From: Avibacterium endocarditidis
GTDB taxonomy: Bacteria > Pseudomonadota > Gammaproteobacteria > Enterobacterales > Pasteurellaceae
Direction of reading: 5' to 3'
NCBI RefSeq assembly: GCF_002921145.1
Contig: NZ_PQVI01000013.1
Span: 1-34,275, forward strand
DNA length: 34,275 bases
The position numbers were made by a program, and so were the translations under genes. Positions within the stretch are counted from its first letter, which is position 1, and each line of letters opens with the position of its first letter. This document shows, in pieces, positions 15,463 to 24,566 of this stretch. Below the pieces are notes generated by a model. It saw only the letters and a program-made list of their open reading frames with translations. It was not told the origin of the DNA and made no database searches.

Positions 15463-16818
15463 TTATTTCCCAATACAAAACGAACTAAAAATATTGCCGA
15501 GCAGATCATCAGAGGTAAATTGTCCGGTAATTTCGCTCAGGTGATTTTGCACCATTCGCAATTCTTCGGCGAGCAGTTCACCTGCGTAAAATTCTGTGAG
15601 CTGAATAAGTCCTGCTTGTAAGTGGGTATCCGCTTGTTCTAAGGCTTCCAAATGGCGGCGGCGTGCAAGGAATCCCCCTTCTGCACTGGTGTTATAACCC
15701 ATTGATTGTTTCAGATGCTCACGCAGTAAGTCCACACCAACTTGTGTTTTGGCAGAAAGACTGATGGTGGTTTGTCCATTCTGTTCGCTAATGGTTTCCG
15801 CTTCACCACTTAAATCCGCTTTATTACGCACAATGGTTAAAGGGATATTGTTCGGCAATTTTGCCAAATTCTGACCGCACTTGTGCGAGATTTTCTTCGC
15901 TATCGGTGCTGTCTAACATCAGAATAATGCGATCTGCTTGCTCAATTTCGTCCCACGCACGGCGAATCCCAATACGCTCTACTTCATCGGTGGCATCACG
16001 CAAACCTGCGGTATCAATAATATGCAACGGCATTCCGTCAATGTGGATATGCTCACGCAGCACATCTCGAGTTGTGCCTGCAATATCAGTTACAATCGCC
16101 GCTTCGCGTCCTGCGAGAGCATTGAGTAGGCTAGATTTTCCTGCATTTGGTCGCCCTGCGATCACCACTTTCATTCCTTCACGCAAAATCGCCCCTTGCT
16201 TGGCTTCTGCTCGTACGGCAGCAAGTTGAGCAATAATTTCACGCAATTTGGCTTCAATTTTTCCGTCCGCCAAGAAATCAATTTCTTCATCAGGGAAATC
16301 AATCGCCGCTTCTACATAGGTGCGTAGATAAATGACATCATCGACAAGCTGATTGATTTTATTAGAAAATTCCCCTTGTAAGGATTTCAATGCAGAACGT
16401 GCCGCTTGCTCAGAGGTCGCGTCAATGAGATCGGCGATCGCCTCTGCTTGTGCAAGATCGAGTTTGTCGTTCAAAAATGCCTGCTCGGAAAATTCCCCTG
16501 GACGTGCTAAGCGAACGCCTTTCACTTGCAAAATGCGTTTGAGTAAGAGATCTAAAATAATCTGTCCGCCGTGGCCTTGTAGCTCTAATACATCTTCACC
16601 AGTGAAAGAATTTGGGGCTTTGAAGAATAAGGCGATCCCCTGATCTAACACCGTGCCATCGCTATCTTTGAAAGGCAAATAATTTGCCAAACGCGGTTTG
16701 AGAGGCTTGCCTAGCACCTCTTCAGCCACTTGATTGGCTAAAGGCCCTGACACCCTAAAATCCCCACGCCCCCACGTCCGATCGGCGTGGCTTGGGCGAC
16801 AATGGTTTCTTTTGTCAT
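15463..16818 (-). CDS. mnmE: tRNA modification GTPase MnmE (two frameshifts)
   Basis: With MnmG it installs the 5-carboxymethylaminomethyl group on wobble uridine. The corrected protein is 451 residues, equal to relatives. The N-terminal folate-binding domain starts [17 protein letters not shown]; the helical domain has [20 protein letters not shown]; the G domain has [14 protein letters not shown] (P-loop), [16 protein letters not shown] and NKAD; the C-terminus ends in the diagnostic FCIGK. One base is missing near 16754-16757 (GVGIL then RVSGPLA) and one extra T is present at 15866-15868. The shifts cancel. The ATG at 16818 has AGGAAA upstream. A 113-residue gene stands between it and yidC, which are usually neighbours. 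Confidence 0.93.
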
Positions 16819-16896
16819 AAAAATGTTTCCTAAAAACACCGCACTTTAAAATGCTTAGATTTTGTTAAGTTGATTTTAAACCTTTCGCAAGAGGTT

Positions 16897-17238
16897 TTAA
16901 ATTTCTTCAATGACTGATTCGCCCGTTTCTTGCTCGCCGTCTAGCCATTGCCACTGTTCATTTAAACGCAATTTGCCTGAAGGTAGCGAGGAAATTTTAC
17001 TGACACATTTTCCTAGACGATTTTCTAATTGCTGATTAAGGTGTTGATAAGTAAAGCTAATTTCATCATCAGAAATAAATTTGCCAATTAGAAAACCTTT
17101 TTTAATTTCACCGCTTGCGTACTCAGCCCAAATCATCGTGCCTTGTTGAAAATAATGAAAACGCGTTTGGTTACTCACTTCCCCACTTTCGCTATTTACA
17201 ACGGCGGCGAAGATTTTTTGGTTAAGGTTGTATGTCAT
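16897..17238 (-). CDS. Conserved small protein often labelled n-acetylglutamate synthase
   Basis: A 113-residue soluble protein. Its pattern (N-terminal KIFAAVVNSESGEVS, middle MIWAEYASGEIKKGFLIG, C-terminal LNEQWQWLDGEQETGESVIEEI in part) resembles a widespread family frequently annotated as n-acetylglutamate synthase; I think this label is unreliable because no acetyltransferase motifs are visible. It is predicted to be mainly beta-strand. Two ATGs are adjacent; AAGGAG stands two bases before the first and five before the second, so I start at 17238. It lies between yidC and mnmE in the same orientation, after a terminator, so it probably uses its own promoter. Confidence 0.7.
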   Translation of the reverse strand: MTYNLNQKIFAAVVNSESGEVSNQTRFHYFQQGTMIWAEYASGEIKKGFLIGKFISDDEISFTYQHLNQQLENRLGKCVSKISSLPSGKLRLNEQWQWLDGEQETGESVIEEI

Positions 17239-17304
17239 CATCGCTCCTTGAGGGTAGGTTATGGCGAGTTTGCTCCGCGGTAGGTATAGCCAAAAAGCAT
17301 AAAA

Positions 17305-17330
17305 TAAAAGGTATCCTGAGATACCTTTTA
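17305..17330. terminator. Terminator after yidC
   Basis: Stem 17305-17315 with 17320-17330 (11 pairs, CTGA loop), A-rich on one side and T-rich on the other, so it can act in both directions. It lies 14 bases after the yidC stop. Confidence 0.85.
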
Positions 17331-17343
17331 TTCTTTTATCTCG

Positions 17344-18957
17344 TTATTTTTTACGAGAGTGTAATCCTTTTTTCTCTAACCCACGGTAAATCCATTGTTG
17401 TTGAGCAATGGTGATAAGGTTGGAAACTAACCAGTAGAGTACCAAACCTGCTGGGAAGAATAGGAAGAATACCATAAAGATCAACGGCATAAATGTCATA
17501 ATTTTTTGTTGCATTGGATCAGCAACAGGTGTTGGTGACATTTTTTGTAATAAGAACATTGATCCGCCCATTAAAATTGGCAAGATGAAATACGGATCTT
17601 GTGCCGATAAATCTTGAATCCAACCGAAGAATGGCGCGTGGCGTAGTTCAACGGCTTCCATAAATGTCCAGTATAAGGCGATGAAAATTGGCATTTGTAA
17701 AAGAATTGGTAAACAGCCCCCCAGTGGGTTCACTTTTTCTTCTTTGTACAATTTCATCATTTCTTGGCTCATACGCTGACGATCTTCACCATAACGCTCA
17801 CGCATTTCTTGGATTTTCGGTTGTAGCATACGCATTTTCGCCATTGAGGTATATTGTGCTTTGGTTAATGGGTATAAACAACCTTTCACCACTAAGGTTA
17901 CACCAATAATCGCAAGACCCCAGTTTTTCACTAAATCGTGAATGTGGGTAAGTAGCCAGAATAACGGTTTCGCAATAAACCACGCCCAACCGTAATCCAC
18001 GGTTAAATCTAAGTGGTTTGCCACTTCTGCCATTTGATTTTGTAATTTCGGCCCGGTCCATAATTTGCTGGTGATGCTTTGTGTTGCACCTGCTGGAATA
18101 TCCACCACTGGCCCACGATAACCAATTGCCCCTAAATTACGTGCTTTGTCCGTAGAAGTATATAAAAGATGTGTGCTGTCTTGATTTGGAATCCACGCAG
18201 ACACGAAATAATGTTGCAATACTGCTACCCAACCTGCTTTGGTTTGGATAGAAAGATCTTTTTCTTCCATATCTTGGAAGCTGTATTTTTTATAATTCGT
18301 TTCAGAAGAAGAATACGCGCCACCAGTATAAGTTGGCATCGCCATACTGCCTGAGCTTTCTACCAAAGTATGGGTTAATTTTGCATAAGGCTCAACTTCA
18401 ATAGCTTGACCACTTTGGTTGGCAATTTCAAAGTTCACTGCCACATCATATTCGCCGCGTTTTAAGACGAAAATTTTGCGGTACGTTACGCCATCTTTTT
18501 CAAAAACAAATGGTACAACAAGTTCATTTTGCCCGTCAGCTAATTTGAAATGATCGCCATCAACTTGATAATTGGCACGCCCTGCTTTGGTGTCAATCCC
18601 GTTTTTGCCAACTAAACCACTTTGTGCAATATAAATATGCTCTGGTGTATCGTTCAATAAAACAAATGGTGTATGGGAATCTAATTCTGCATCATATTTT
18701 AATAATTCAGAACGCACTACGTCCCCACCTAATGTATTTACTTTTAAACGGAATACATCATTTTCTAAGGTAATGACTTTACCTTGAGCAAGGTTAGCAA
18801 GGTCTGAATTTGCTGTTAATTCGCCTTGAGAATTAGAAGTTTGCGCTTGTTCAGTGGCAACAGGCTTTGGTGAATGGTAATCCACTTGCCATTGCTGATA
18901 AACAAGAAAAGAAATAAAGAGTAGTGCTAGCACTAACAGGCTACGTCTTGAATCCAT
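17344..18957 (-). CDS. yidC: Membrane protein insertase YidC
   Basis: Inserts and folds inner-membrane proteins, alone or with SecYEG. The 537-residue protein has the N-terminal anchor ([19 protein letters not shown]), a large periplasmic beta domain (about 55-330), then the conserved core: [60 protein letters not shown] and [17 protein letters not shown]. The C-terminus is basic. It begins one base into the yidD stop region, so the two are coupled. It belongs to the rpmH-rnpA-yidD-yidC unit. The frame is intact. Confidence 0.97.
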   Translation of the reverse strand: MDSRRSLLVLALLFISFLVYQQWQVDYHSPKPVATEQAQTSNSQGELTANSDLANLAQGKVITLENDVFRLKVNTLGGDVVRSELLKYDAELDSHTPFVLLNDTPEHIYIAQSGLVGKNGIDTKAGRANYQVDGDHFKLADGQNELVVPFVFEKDGVTYRKIFVLKRGEYDVAVNFEIANQSGQAIEVEPYAKLTHTLVESSGSMAMPTYTGGAYSSSETNYKKYSFQDMEEKDLSIQTKAGWVAVLQHYFVSAWIPNQDSTHLLYTSTDKARNLGAIGYRGPVVDIPAGATQSITSKLWTGPKLQNQMAEVANHLDLTVDYGWAWFIAKPLFWLLTHIHDLVKNWGLAIIGVTLVVKGCLYPLTKAQYTSMAKMRMLQPKIQEMRERYGEDRQRMSQEMMKLYKEEKVNPLGGCLPILLQMPIFIALYWTFMEAVELRHAPFFGWIQDLSAQDPYFILPILMGGSMFLLQKMSPTPVADPMQQKIMTFMPLIFMVFFLFFPAGLVLYWLVSNLITIAQQQWIYRGLEKKGLHSRKK

Positions 18958-19217
18958 TATTTGTTCTCTTTGTTGTTATTGATCTTCGGCGGAACAGGAT
19001 CGTATCCACCAGCGTGTAAAGGATGACATTTTAATATACGTTTTAACGTAAGCCAACCACCTTTTAACGCACCGTGCGTTTTTAATGCTTCAATGCCGTA
19101 GCAAGAACAAGTTGGCGTGAATCGGCAACGTGGGCCAATTAAAGGACTAATAACGAGCTGATAAAAGCGAATAAGCGCAATTAAGACTTTCGAGCCAAGC
19201 GAATGTGGCGCTGCCAT
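18957..19217 (-). CDS. yidD: Membrane protein insertion efficiency factor YidD
   Basis: An 86-residue membrane-associated protein that aids YidC-dependent insertion. Diagnostic motifs are [37 protein letters not shown] and [13 protein letters not shown]. The N-terminal part is amphipathic. It overlaps the end of rnpA by 37 bases in another frame and its stop touches the yidC start, an arrangement common in gamma-proteobacteria. Confidence 0.95.
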   Translation of the reverse strand: MAAPHSLGSKVLIALIRFYQLVISPLIGPRCRFTPTCSCYGIEALKTHGALKGGWLTLKRILKCHPLHAGGYDPVPPKINNNKENK

Positions 19218-19540
19218 AATTTATCCAATGAATTGAATATTTGCTGATTGTCTAAACGCCCAATCCCTCGTTTTACTACAATAACAAAATCATAATGCGG
19301 CAATTGATGTTGCAACAAACGAAAACGTTCACGACATAAACGCTTAATGCGATTACGATCGTGGGCGCGTTTTAAATGCTTTTTTGCTACCGCTAAACCT
19401 AAACGTGGAACAGATTCCTGATTAGGACGGGCTAGAATGGTAATTTCGGGGGAACTCGCACGTTGCGGATCTTGGAAAACGTATTTGAATTGAGCGGGAG
19501 TTAGCAGACGTAACTCCCTAGAAAAGTTTAGCTTAATCAC
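19181..19540 (-). CDS. rnpA: Ribonuclease P protein component
   Basis: Basic protein subunit of RNase P, which matures tRNA 5' ends with the catalytic RNA. At 119 residues it is of normal length. The RNR motif region reads [16 protein letters not shown]; upstream is [15 protein letters not shown], and FDFV-like core [10 protein letters not shown] follows. The start is a GTG at 19540 with no strong ribosome site, so it probably relies on coupling with rpmH, 14 bases upstream. The 3' end overlaps yidD. Confidence 0.95.
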   Translation of the reverse strand: MIKLNFSRELRLLTPAQFKYVFQDPQRASSPEITILARPNQESVPRLGLAVAKKHLKRAHDRNRIKRLCRERFRLLQHQLPHYDFVIVVKRGIGRLDNQQIFNSLDKLWQRHIRLARKS

Positions 19541-19554
19541 AGCGAGGGGCTGGA

Positions 19555-19689
19555 TTATGCGGATAAACTTTTACGACCTTTAGCACGACGACGAGCTAAA
19601 ACTTGACGGCCGTTTTTAGTTGCCATACGAGCACGGAAACCGTGAGTACGGCTACGTTTTAATACAGATGGTTGAAATGTACGTTTCAT
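19555..19689 (-). CDS. rpmH: 50S ribosomal protein L34
   Basis: A 44-residue, very basic ribosomal protein beginning [18 protein letters not shown] and ending GRKSLSA, the universal L34 pattern, so identification is certain. It is the first gene of rpmH-rnpA-yidD-yidC. Its promoter lies at 19884-19911, giving a leader of about 190 bases with a strong A/T-rich hairpin. It is divergent from dnaA. Confidence 0.98.
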
Positions 19690-19822
19690 AACTATAATCT
19701 ACCTAAATCAACATTGTTTAACCATTGCCTTTGACATTTAGATAGCCAAAAACGAATTGAAACAAGGGTTACTAAAATAAGGAACGGAATTGTAATCACA
19801 AATGAGCCGTTCGTCAAATAAG

Positions 19823-19861
19823 AATAAGAAAAATCGCAACATAATCTGCATTTTTCTTATT
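19823..19861 (-). other. Hairpin in the rpmH leader
   Basis: A perfect 12-pair A/T-rich stem (19823-19834 with 19850-19861) with a 15-base loop lies roughly 15-55 bases into the predicted rpmH transcript. It could control L34 expression or act as a weak terminator. Function is unknown. Confidence 0.5.
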
Positions 19862-19883
19862 TGAAAGCATAAAAGCGGGGTGA

Positions 19884-19911
19884 ATTATACTTTTTTTGGC
19901 AGAAATCTCAA
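19884..19911 (-). promoter_or_regulatory. rpmH promoter
   Basis: On the minus strand TTGAGA (19906-19911) and TATAAT (19884-19889) are spaced 16 bases, a strong sigma-70 promoter. It is followed by a GC-rich CCCCG, a discriminator typical of stringently controlled ribosomal genes. Start near 19877. Confidence 0.75.
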
Positions 19912-20042
19912 GCAGCCTTTTTCGATTTTTTTGATCCTTTTATAAAGATCTTTTCTCAACTTTATTGTAAATTAGCCGAATTCTCACCGCACTTTTCTGC
20001 GGACGATTCAAACGTTTAACTAATAAACTAGACATAATAACA

Positions 20043-21404
20043 ATGAAAACCACGCTCGCATCACTTTGGCAGGATTGCCTTTCACAACTGCAAGATCAAG
20101 TTTCACCAACGGATTTCAGCACTTGGTTACGCCCATTGCAAGCTGATATTGTGGGTGAAAACAATATGGTGTTATATGCCTCCAACGTTTTGTTAAAAAC
20201 TGGGTGGAAACTCATTATCTTGAATTAATCAGCCGTTTAGCCCAGCAATTTTCTGGCAATGCGGATTTTAGTGTGAAAGTGCAAGAAGGTTCAAAACCTG
20301 CAATGCGTAAAACCACACCGCCACCTGCTGTCGCTCAGAATAATGCACCAGCGCAGCCAAGCGAGCAAAAAACCAGCTATCGTTCTAACTTAAATACCAA
20401 GCACATTTTGAAAACTTTGTAGAGGGGAAATCCAACCAACTGGCCCGAGCCGTGGCGCAAAAAGTGGCGATTAACCCTGGGGAACAAAGCGCCAATCCGC
20501 TATTTCTTTATGGTGGCACAGGGCTTGGTAAAACCCACTTATTACACGCTGTAGGCAATGGGATTTTAACTACCAAGCCTGAAGCGCGCGTGATCTATAT
20601 TCACGCCGAACGCTTTATGCAAGAGTATGTCCGCGCCTTGCAAGAAGACAAAATGGAAAACTTCAAAAAATTCTACCGCACTTTAGATGCTTTGCTGATC
20701 GATGATATTCAATTCTTCGCCGGTAAAGATGGTACACAAGAAGAATTTTTCCATATTTTCAATTCCTTATTTGAAAGCAGTCGGCAAATTATCTTAACCT
20801 CAGACCGCTATCCAAAAGAGATCGAAAAGATCGAAGATCGCTTAAAATCCCGTTTTGGCTGGGGATTAAGTGTTGCCATTGAGCCGCCAGAGCTTGAAAC
20901 TCGTGTCGCCATTTTATTGAAGAGAAAGCGGAAGAAAAAAATATGCGTTTACCAGAAGAAGTGGCGCTATTTATCGGTGAGAAATTACGCACCAACGTGC
21001 GTGAATTAGAAGGTGCGCTCAACCGTGTTCACGCGAATGCAGAATTTACCGGCAAGCCGATTACTATTGACTTTGTACGCGAAACCCTCAAAGATATGCT
21101 AGCGTTGCAAGAAAAATTAGTAACGGTGGAAAATATCCAAAAAGTGGTGGCGGAATATTACCGAATCAAAGTGGCGGATCTTAAATCGAAAAGCCGCGCC
21201 CGATCCGTGGCTCGCCCACGCCAAATTGCTATGGCATTGTCGCGCGAACTCACCAACCGCAGCTTCCCTGAAATTGGCAGCAGCTTTGGCGATCGCGATC
21301 ATACTACCGTATTGCACGCTTGTCGCAGTGTGGATAAACTCAAACAACAAGACCCAAGCATTCAAGAAGACTGGTCTAATTTAATCCGAACCTTATCAGT
21401 TTAA
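20043..21404 (+). CDS. dnaA: Chromosomal replication initiator DnaA (three frameshifts)
   Basis: AAA+ initiator that opens the origin. After correction it is about 453 residues. Domain I starts [19 protein letters not shown]; a variable Pro-rich linker follows; domain III has Walker [16 protein letters not shown] and Walker [13 protein letters not shown]; domain IV has the DNA-binding signature [18 protein letters not shown] and [12 protein letters not shown]. Breaks: a missing T at 20188-20191 (restores [14 protein letters not shown]), a missing T at 20406-20409 (restores [13 protein letters not shown]), and a disturbance at 20921-20926 (two extra bases, or one missing, before [12 protein letters not shown]). 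DnaA is essential and every piece is well conserved, so these are almost surely sequence errors. It leads dnaA-dnaN-recF. Confidence 0.95.
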
Positions 21405-21414
21405 GGACGAAAAC

Positions 21415-22515
21415 ATGCAATTTACTGTATCAAGAGAAAATCTGTTAAAACCCTTACAACAAGTGTGTGGCGTGTTGAGCAGTCGCCCTAATATCCCTGT
21501 GTTAAACAATGTGTTACTACACATTGAAGGGCAATCTTTAACCATTACAGGGACTGATTTAGAAGTAGAACTTTCCACTCAAGCACAACTAAACAGCGCA
21601 GAGCAAAATGGTAATTTCACAATCCCTGCCAAAAAATTTCTTGATATTTGTCGCAGTTTTCCTGATGGTTCGGATATTACCGTGAGTTTTGAAGAAGAGC
21701 GTGCGCTGGTGCTTTGTGGACGCAGTAAATTTAACCTTGCCACCTTGCCTGCGGACGAATATCCAAACTTGGCGGATTGGCAAGCAGAAGTCGATTTCAC
21801 TACCACACAAGCCACCTTACGCCGCTTAATTGATGCCACGCAATTTTCTATGGCAAATCAAGATGCACGCTATTTCTTAAATGGAATGAAATTTGAAACA
21901 GAAGGCAATTTGCTCCGAACTGTTGCAACGGACGGACATCGCCTTGCCGTTTGCACCATTCCGTTAGAGCAAGATCTACAGCTTCATTCTGTCATTGTGC
22001 CACGCAAAGGCGTTTTAGAACTCGCTCGCTTATTAGAAAGTAATGATCAACCTGCTCGCGTGCAGATCGGCACAAATAATTTACGTATTGATTTAGGACA
22101 CATTATTTTCACCTCGAAACTCATTGATGGACGCTTCCCTGATTATCGCCGTGTGTTGCCACGCAACGCCCAGCGTATTATGACTGGTGAATGGGAAAGC
22201 CTAAAACAAGCTTTTGCCCGTGCAGCTATTTTATCTAACGACAAAGTCCGAACCGTGCGCTTACAGCTTGCTGAAAACCAGCTCACGATCACCGCCACCA
22301 ATACTGAACAAGAGCAAGCGGAAGAAATCATTGACATCAATTACAGCGGTGAAGAAATGGAAGTCGGCTTTAACGTGAGCTATTTGCTCGATGTGCTCAA
22401 TGCACTCAAATGTAAGCAAGTGCGTATGCGCTTAACAGATGCCTCATCAAGCTGTTTAATTGAAGATGTGGACGACAACAGCGCAGAATATGTGATTATG
22501 CCGATGCGTTTATAA
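21415..22515 (+). CDS. dnaN: DNA polymerase III beta subunit (sliding clamp)
   Basis: Ring-shaped processivity clamp of the replicase. At 366 residues it is identical in length to E. coli. The start MQFTVSRENLLKPLQQVCGV and end AEYVIMPMRL are typical, and the three repeated clamp domains can be followed through TRLL-like segments such as RRLIDATQFSMANQDARYF. It begins 10 bases after dnaA and ends 3 bases before recF. The frame is intact. Confidence 0.98.
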   Translation: MQFTVSRENLLKPLQQVCGVLSSRPNIPVLNNVLLHIEGQSLTITGTDLEVELSTQAQLNSAEQNGNFTIPAKKFLDICRSFPDGSDITVSFEEERALVLCGRSKFNLATLPADEYPNLADWQAEVDFTTTQATLRRLIDATQFSMANQDARYFLNGMKFETEGNLLRTVATDGHRLAVCTIPLEQDLQLHSVIVPRKGVLELARLLESNDQPARVQIGTNNLRIDLGHIIFTSKLIDGRFPDYRRVLPRNAQRIMTGEWESLKQAFARAAILSNDKVRTVRLQLAENQLTITATNTEQEQAEEIIDINYSGEEMEVGFNVSYLLDVLNALKCKQVRMRLTDASSSCLIEDVDDNSAEYVIMPMRL

Positions 22516-22518
22516 TTT

Positions 22519-23594
22519 ATGGCAATTTCACGCTTAACTGTTGAAAACTTTCGCAATTTAACCGCCGTGGATCTGGAATTTGACCACGGCTTTAACTTTT
22601 TAGTGGGCAATAATGGCAGTGGCAAAACCAGCTTGCTTGAAGCAATTTTCTATCTTGCTCACGGCCGCTCTTTTAAAAGTGCGGTGGCAAATCGCATCAT
22701 TTCTTACGAGCAGCCCCACTTCACCCTGTACGGCAAAATTCAAGAACAACAGCATCAATGGTCAGTGGGTTTGCAAAAACATCGTCAAGGTAATACACAG
22801 GTTAAAATTAACGGTGAAGAAGCGAAAAAAATCGCTGATCTTGCCCATTTATTGCCAATGCAAATCATCACCCCAGAAGGACTCACCTTGCTTAACGGCG
22901 GCCCAAGCTACCGCCGCGCTTTTCTAGATTGGGGATTGTTTCACCATCACAGTCAATTCCACCCTGTGTGGAGCCAGCTTAACCGCTTATTAAAGCAACG
23001 CAACGCCGCTTTGCAACAAGCCTTTCGCTACGAACATATTCATATTTGGGATAAAGAGCTAGTCAATCTTGCTAACCAAGTGAGCCAATGGCGTGCTGAT
23101 TATGCCGAAGCCCTCCGCCCTGAAATTGAGCGCACTTGCCAACTGTTTCTGCCTGAATTAGAAATTAGCGTGAGCTTCCACCAAGGTTGGGACAAAAATA
23201 GCGATTACGCCGAGTTATTACAGCAAAATTTTGAGCGTGATCGTGCCATTGGCTACACCGTATCTGGCCCACAAAAAGCCGATTTTCGCTTTAAAGCCAA
23301 CGGTTTGCCCGTAGAAGATGTGCTTTCGCGCGGACAACTAAAACTACTAATGTGCGCCTTGCGCTTGGCTCAGGGGGAACACTTAACCCAACAAAAAGAT
23401 CGCCATTGCATTTTCTTAATTGACGATTTCGCCTCTGAATTAGATAAAACGAAACGCGCCTTACTTGCCGAACGCTTACAACAAAGTGGCTCGCAAGTCT
23501 TTGTCAGTGCCATCACCCACAATCAACTCAAAGAAATGCAACCAAAAAACACCGCACTTTTAGCGTGAATAACGGCAAACTCAGTGAAAGCTAG
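22519..23594 (+). CDS. recF: Recombination mediator RecF (frameshift near the end)
   Basis: SMC-like ATPase that helps load RecA at gaps. Walker A is LVGNNGSGKTSLLEAIF, the signature motif VLSRGQLKLLMCALRLAQ, and Walker B CIFLIDDFASELD. As read, the frame ends at 23568 with ...NTALLA. One missing T in the run at 23558-23561 would restore ...NTALFSVNNGKLSES, the expected C-terminus, ending at 23594, for 358 residues. The break lies within an uptake signal. It follows dnaN by 3 bases. The loss would cost nine residues only, but given the pattern it is probably a sequence error. Confidence 0.93.
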
Positions 23595-23694
23595 TTTTGT
23601 TTTCACCCTTTCCTCAAAAATTTATAAAAAACCACCGCACTTTATATTAGATAACTTTTTCTACTTATTTCCGTGAAATAAACAGATATATTCC

Positions 23695-23722
23695 TTGAAA
23701 TATCAACAAAAATACGTATTAT
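23695..23722 (+). promoter_or_regulatory. Promoter of the yhhQ leader
   Basis: TTGAAA (23695-23700) and TATTAT (23717-23722) with a 16-base spacer would start transcription near 23729, giving a leader of about 109 bases that ends with the preQ1 aptamer. The direct repeat CAGATATATT occurs at 23683-23692 and 23768-23777 and has no assigned role. Confidence 0.5.
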
Positions 23723-23793
23723 CTGCTTTCCTCTGTACAGCTCTTATATCAAGTAAGTGGCTGTTCGCAGATATATTAAATTTTTCCATTAAT

Positions 23794-23829
23794 TTGGGTT
23801 CCCTCACCCCAATGTTTTCAACAAAAAGG
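23794..23829 (+). promoter_or_regulatory. Candidate preQ1 class I riboswitch overlapping the yhhQ ribosome site
   Basis: P1 is TTGGG (23794-23798) with CCCAA (23808-23812). The loop TTCCCTCA and the unpaired C at 23807, the position that recognises preQ1, follow class I layout. An A-rich tail (23820-23827) leads into AAGG, whose AGG (23827-23829) can pair with CCT of the loop (23802-23804) to form the pseudoknot. The match with the known Thermoanaerobacter aptamer is close (GGG, ACCCCA, AACAAAA, AGG). The tail is the ribosome site 8 bases before the ATG, so ligand would block translation. The downstream gene is a queuosine precursor transporter, which supports the call. Confidence 0.75.
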
Positions 23830-23837
23830 TATAAAAG

Positions 23838-24530
23838 ATGAAAGTAACTTCTCCGATCTTTAATCATCAACAAAAACGCAACGCATTAATTCTTTTAAGT
23901 TTTTTCCACATTTTTATTATTACCGCTAGTAACTATTTAGTCCAAATTCCCTTTGAAATCCGATTGCCGCTCCATCTGTTCGGGCTAGAAGATTTCTCAT
24001 TCCACAGCACCTGGGGAACACTCACTTTCCCGTTTATTTTTCTTGCCACGGATTTAACCGTGCGAATTTTTGGTGCGAAAGAAGCGAGGTGGATTATCTT
24101 CGTTGTGATGTTCCCTGCATTGATCATCAGTTATGTGATTTCCACACTTTTTTTAGATACGCAATATCAAGGCATTGAAGCCTTATTTGACTTCAACTTA
24201 TTTGTCTTCCGCATTGCGATTGCCAGTTTTGTTGCCTACGTTTTTGGGCAACTGTTAGATGTATTAGTCTTTAACCGCTTACGCCAACTCAAAACTTGGT
24301 GGATTGCACCGAGTAGCTCAATGATTTTTGGCTCAATGGCCGATACCTTCTTATTCTTCTCCGTTGCATTTTACGCAAGCAGTGATCCTTTTATGGCAGA
24401 ACATTGGTTTGAACTTGGCTTTGTGGATTACCTTTTCAAACTTTTTGTTGGCATCGTGCTGTTCGTTCCTGCCTATGGCGTGGCGCTGAATGTCATTTTG
24501 CGTAAGCTTCAGCAACTCACAAAGCAATAA
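23838..24530 (+). CDS. yhhQ: Queuosine precursor transporter YhhQ
   Basis: Inner-membrane transporter of the COG1738 family that imports preQ0/preQ1 for queuosine-tRNA synthesis. The 230-residue protein has about six membrane helices and the family segments SNYLVQIPFEIRLPL, TWGTLTFPFIFLATDLTVRIFG (in part), and MAEHWFELGFVDYLFK. It is somewhat longer than E. coli YhhQ (221) through an insertion after the first loop. The preQ1 aptamer in front supports the substrate. The next gene starts 36 bases downstream, in the same direction with no terminator between, so both may be one transcript. Confidence 0.93.
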   Translation: MKVTSPIFNHQQKRNALILLSFFHIFIITASNYLVQIPFEIRLPLHLFGLEDFSFHSTWGTLTFPFIFLATDLTVRIFGAKEARWIIFVVMFPALIISYVISTLFLDTQYQGIEALFDFNLFVFRIAIASFVAYVFGQLLDVLVFNRLRQLKTWWIAPSSSMIFGSMADTFLFFSVAFYASSDPFMAEHWFELGFVDYLFKLFVGIVLFVPAYGVALNVILRKLQQLTKQ

Positions 24531-24566
24531 AAGGATTTATTCATCAACACATAATAAGGAAACACA

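Larger units (their letters stand above)
19690..20042. other. rpmH-dnaA divergent intergenic region, no replication origin seen
   Basis: This 353-base gap holds the rpmH promoter and leader hairpin and the upstream region of dnaA, plus one uptake signal near 19987. I looked for DnaA boxes (TTATCCACA and close forms) and saw none, so it is not recognisable as oriC. In the gamma-proteobacteria the origin is usually near mnmG and not beside dnaA. The dnaA promoter is not clear; TTGATC near 19930 is a weak candidate -35. Confidence 0.6.

Noticed and set aside
20452-21009. Separate AAA+ protein
   Set aside because: It is the central part of frameshifted dnaA.
22516-22518. gyrB after recF
   Set aside because: The gene order dnaA-dnaN-recF is not followed by gyrB here; yhhQ follows after a 243-base gap.
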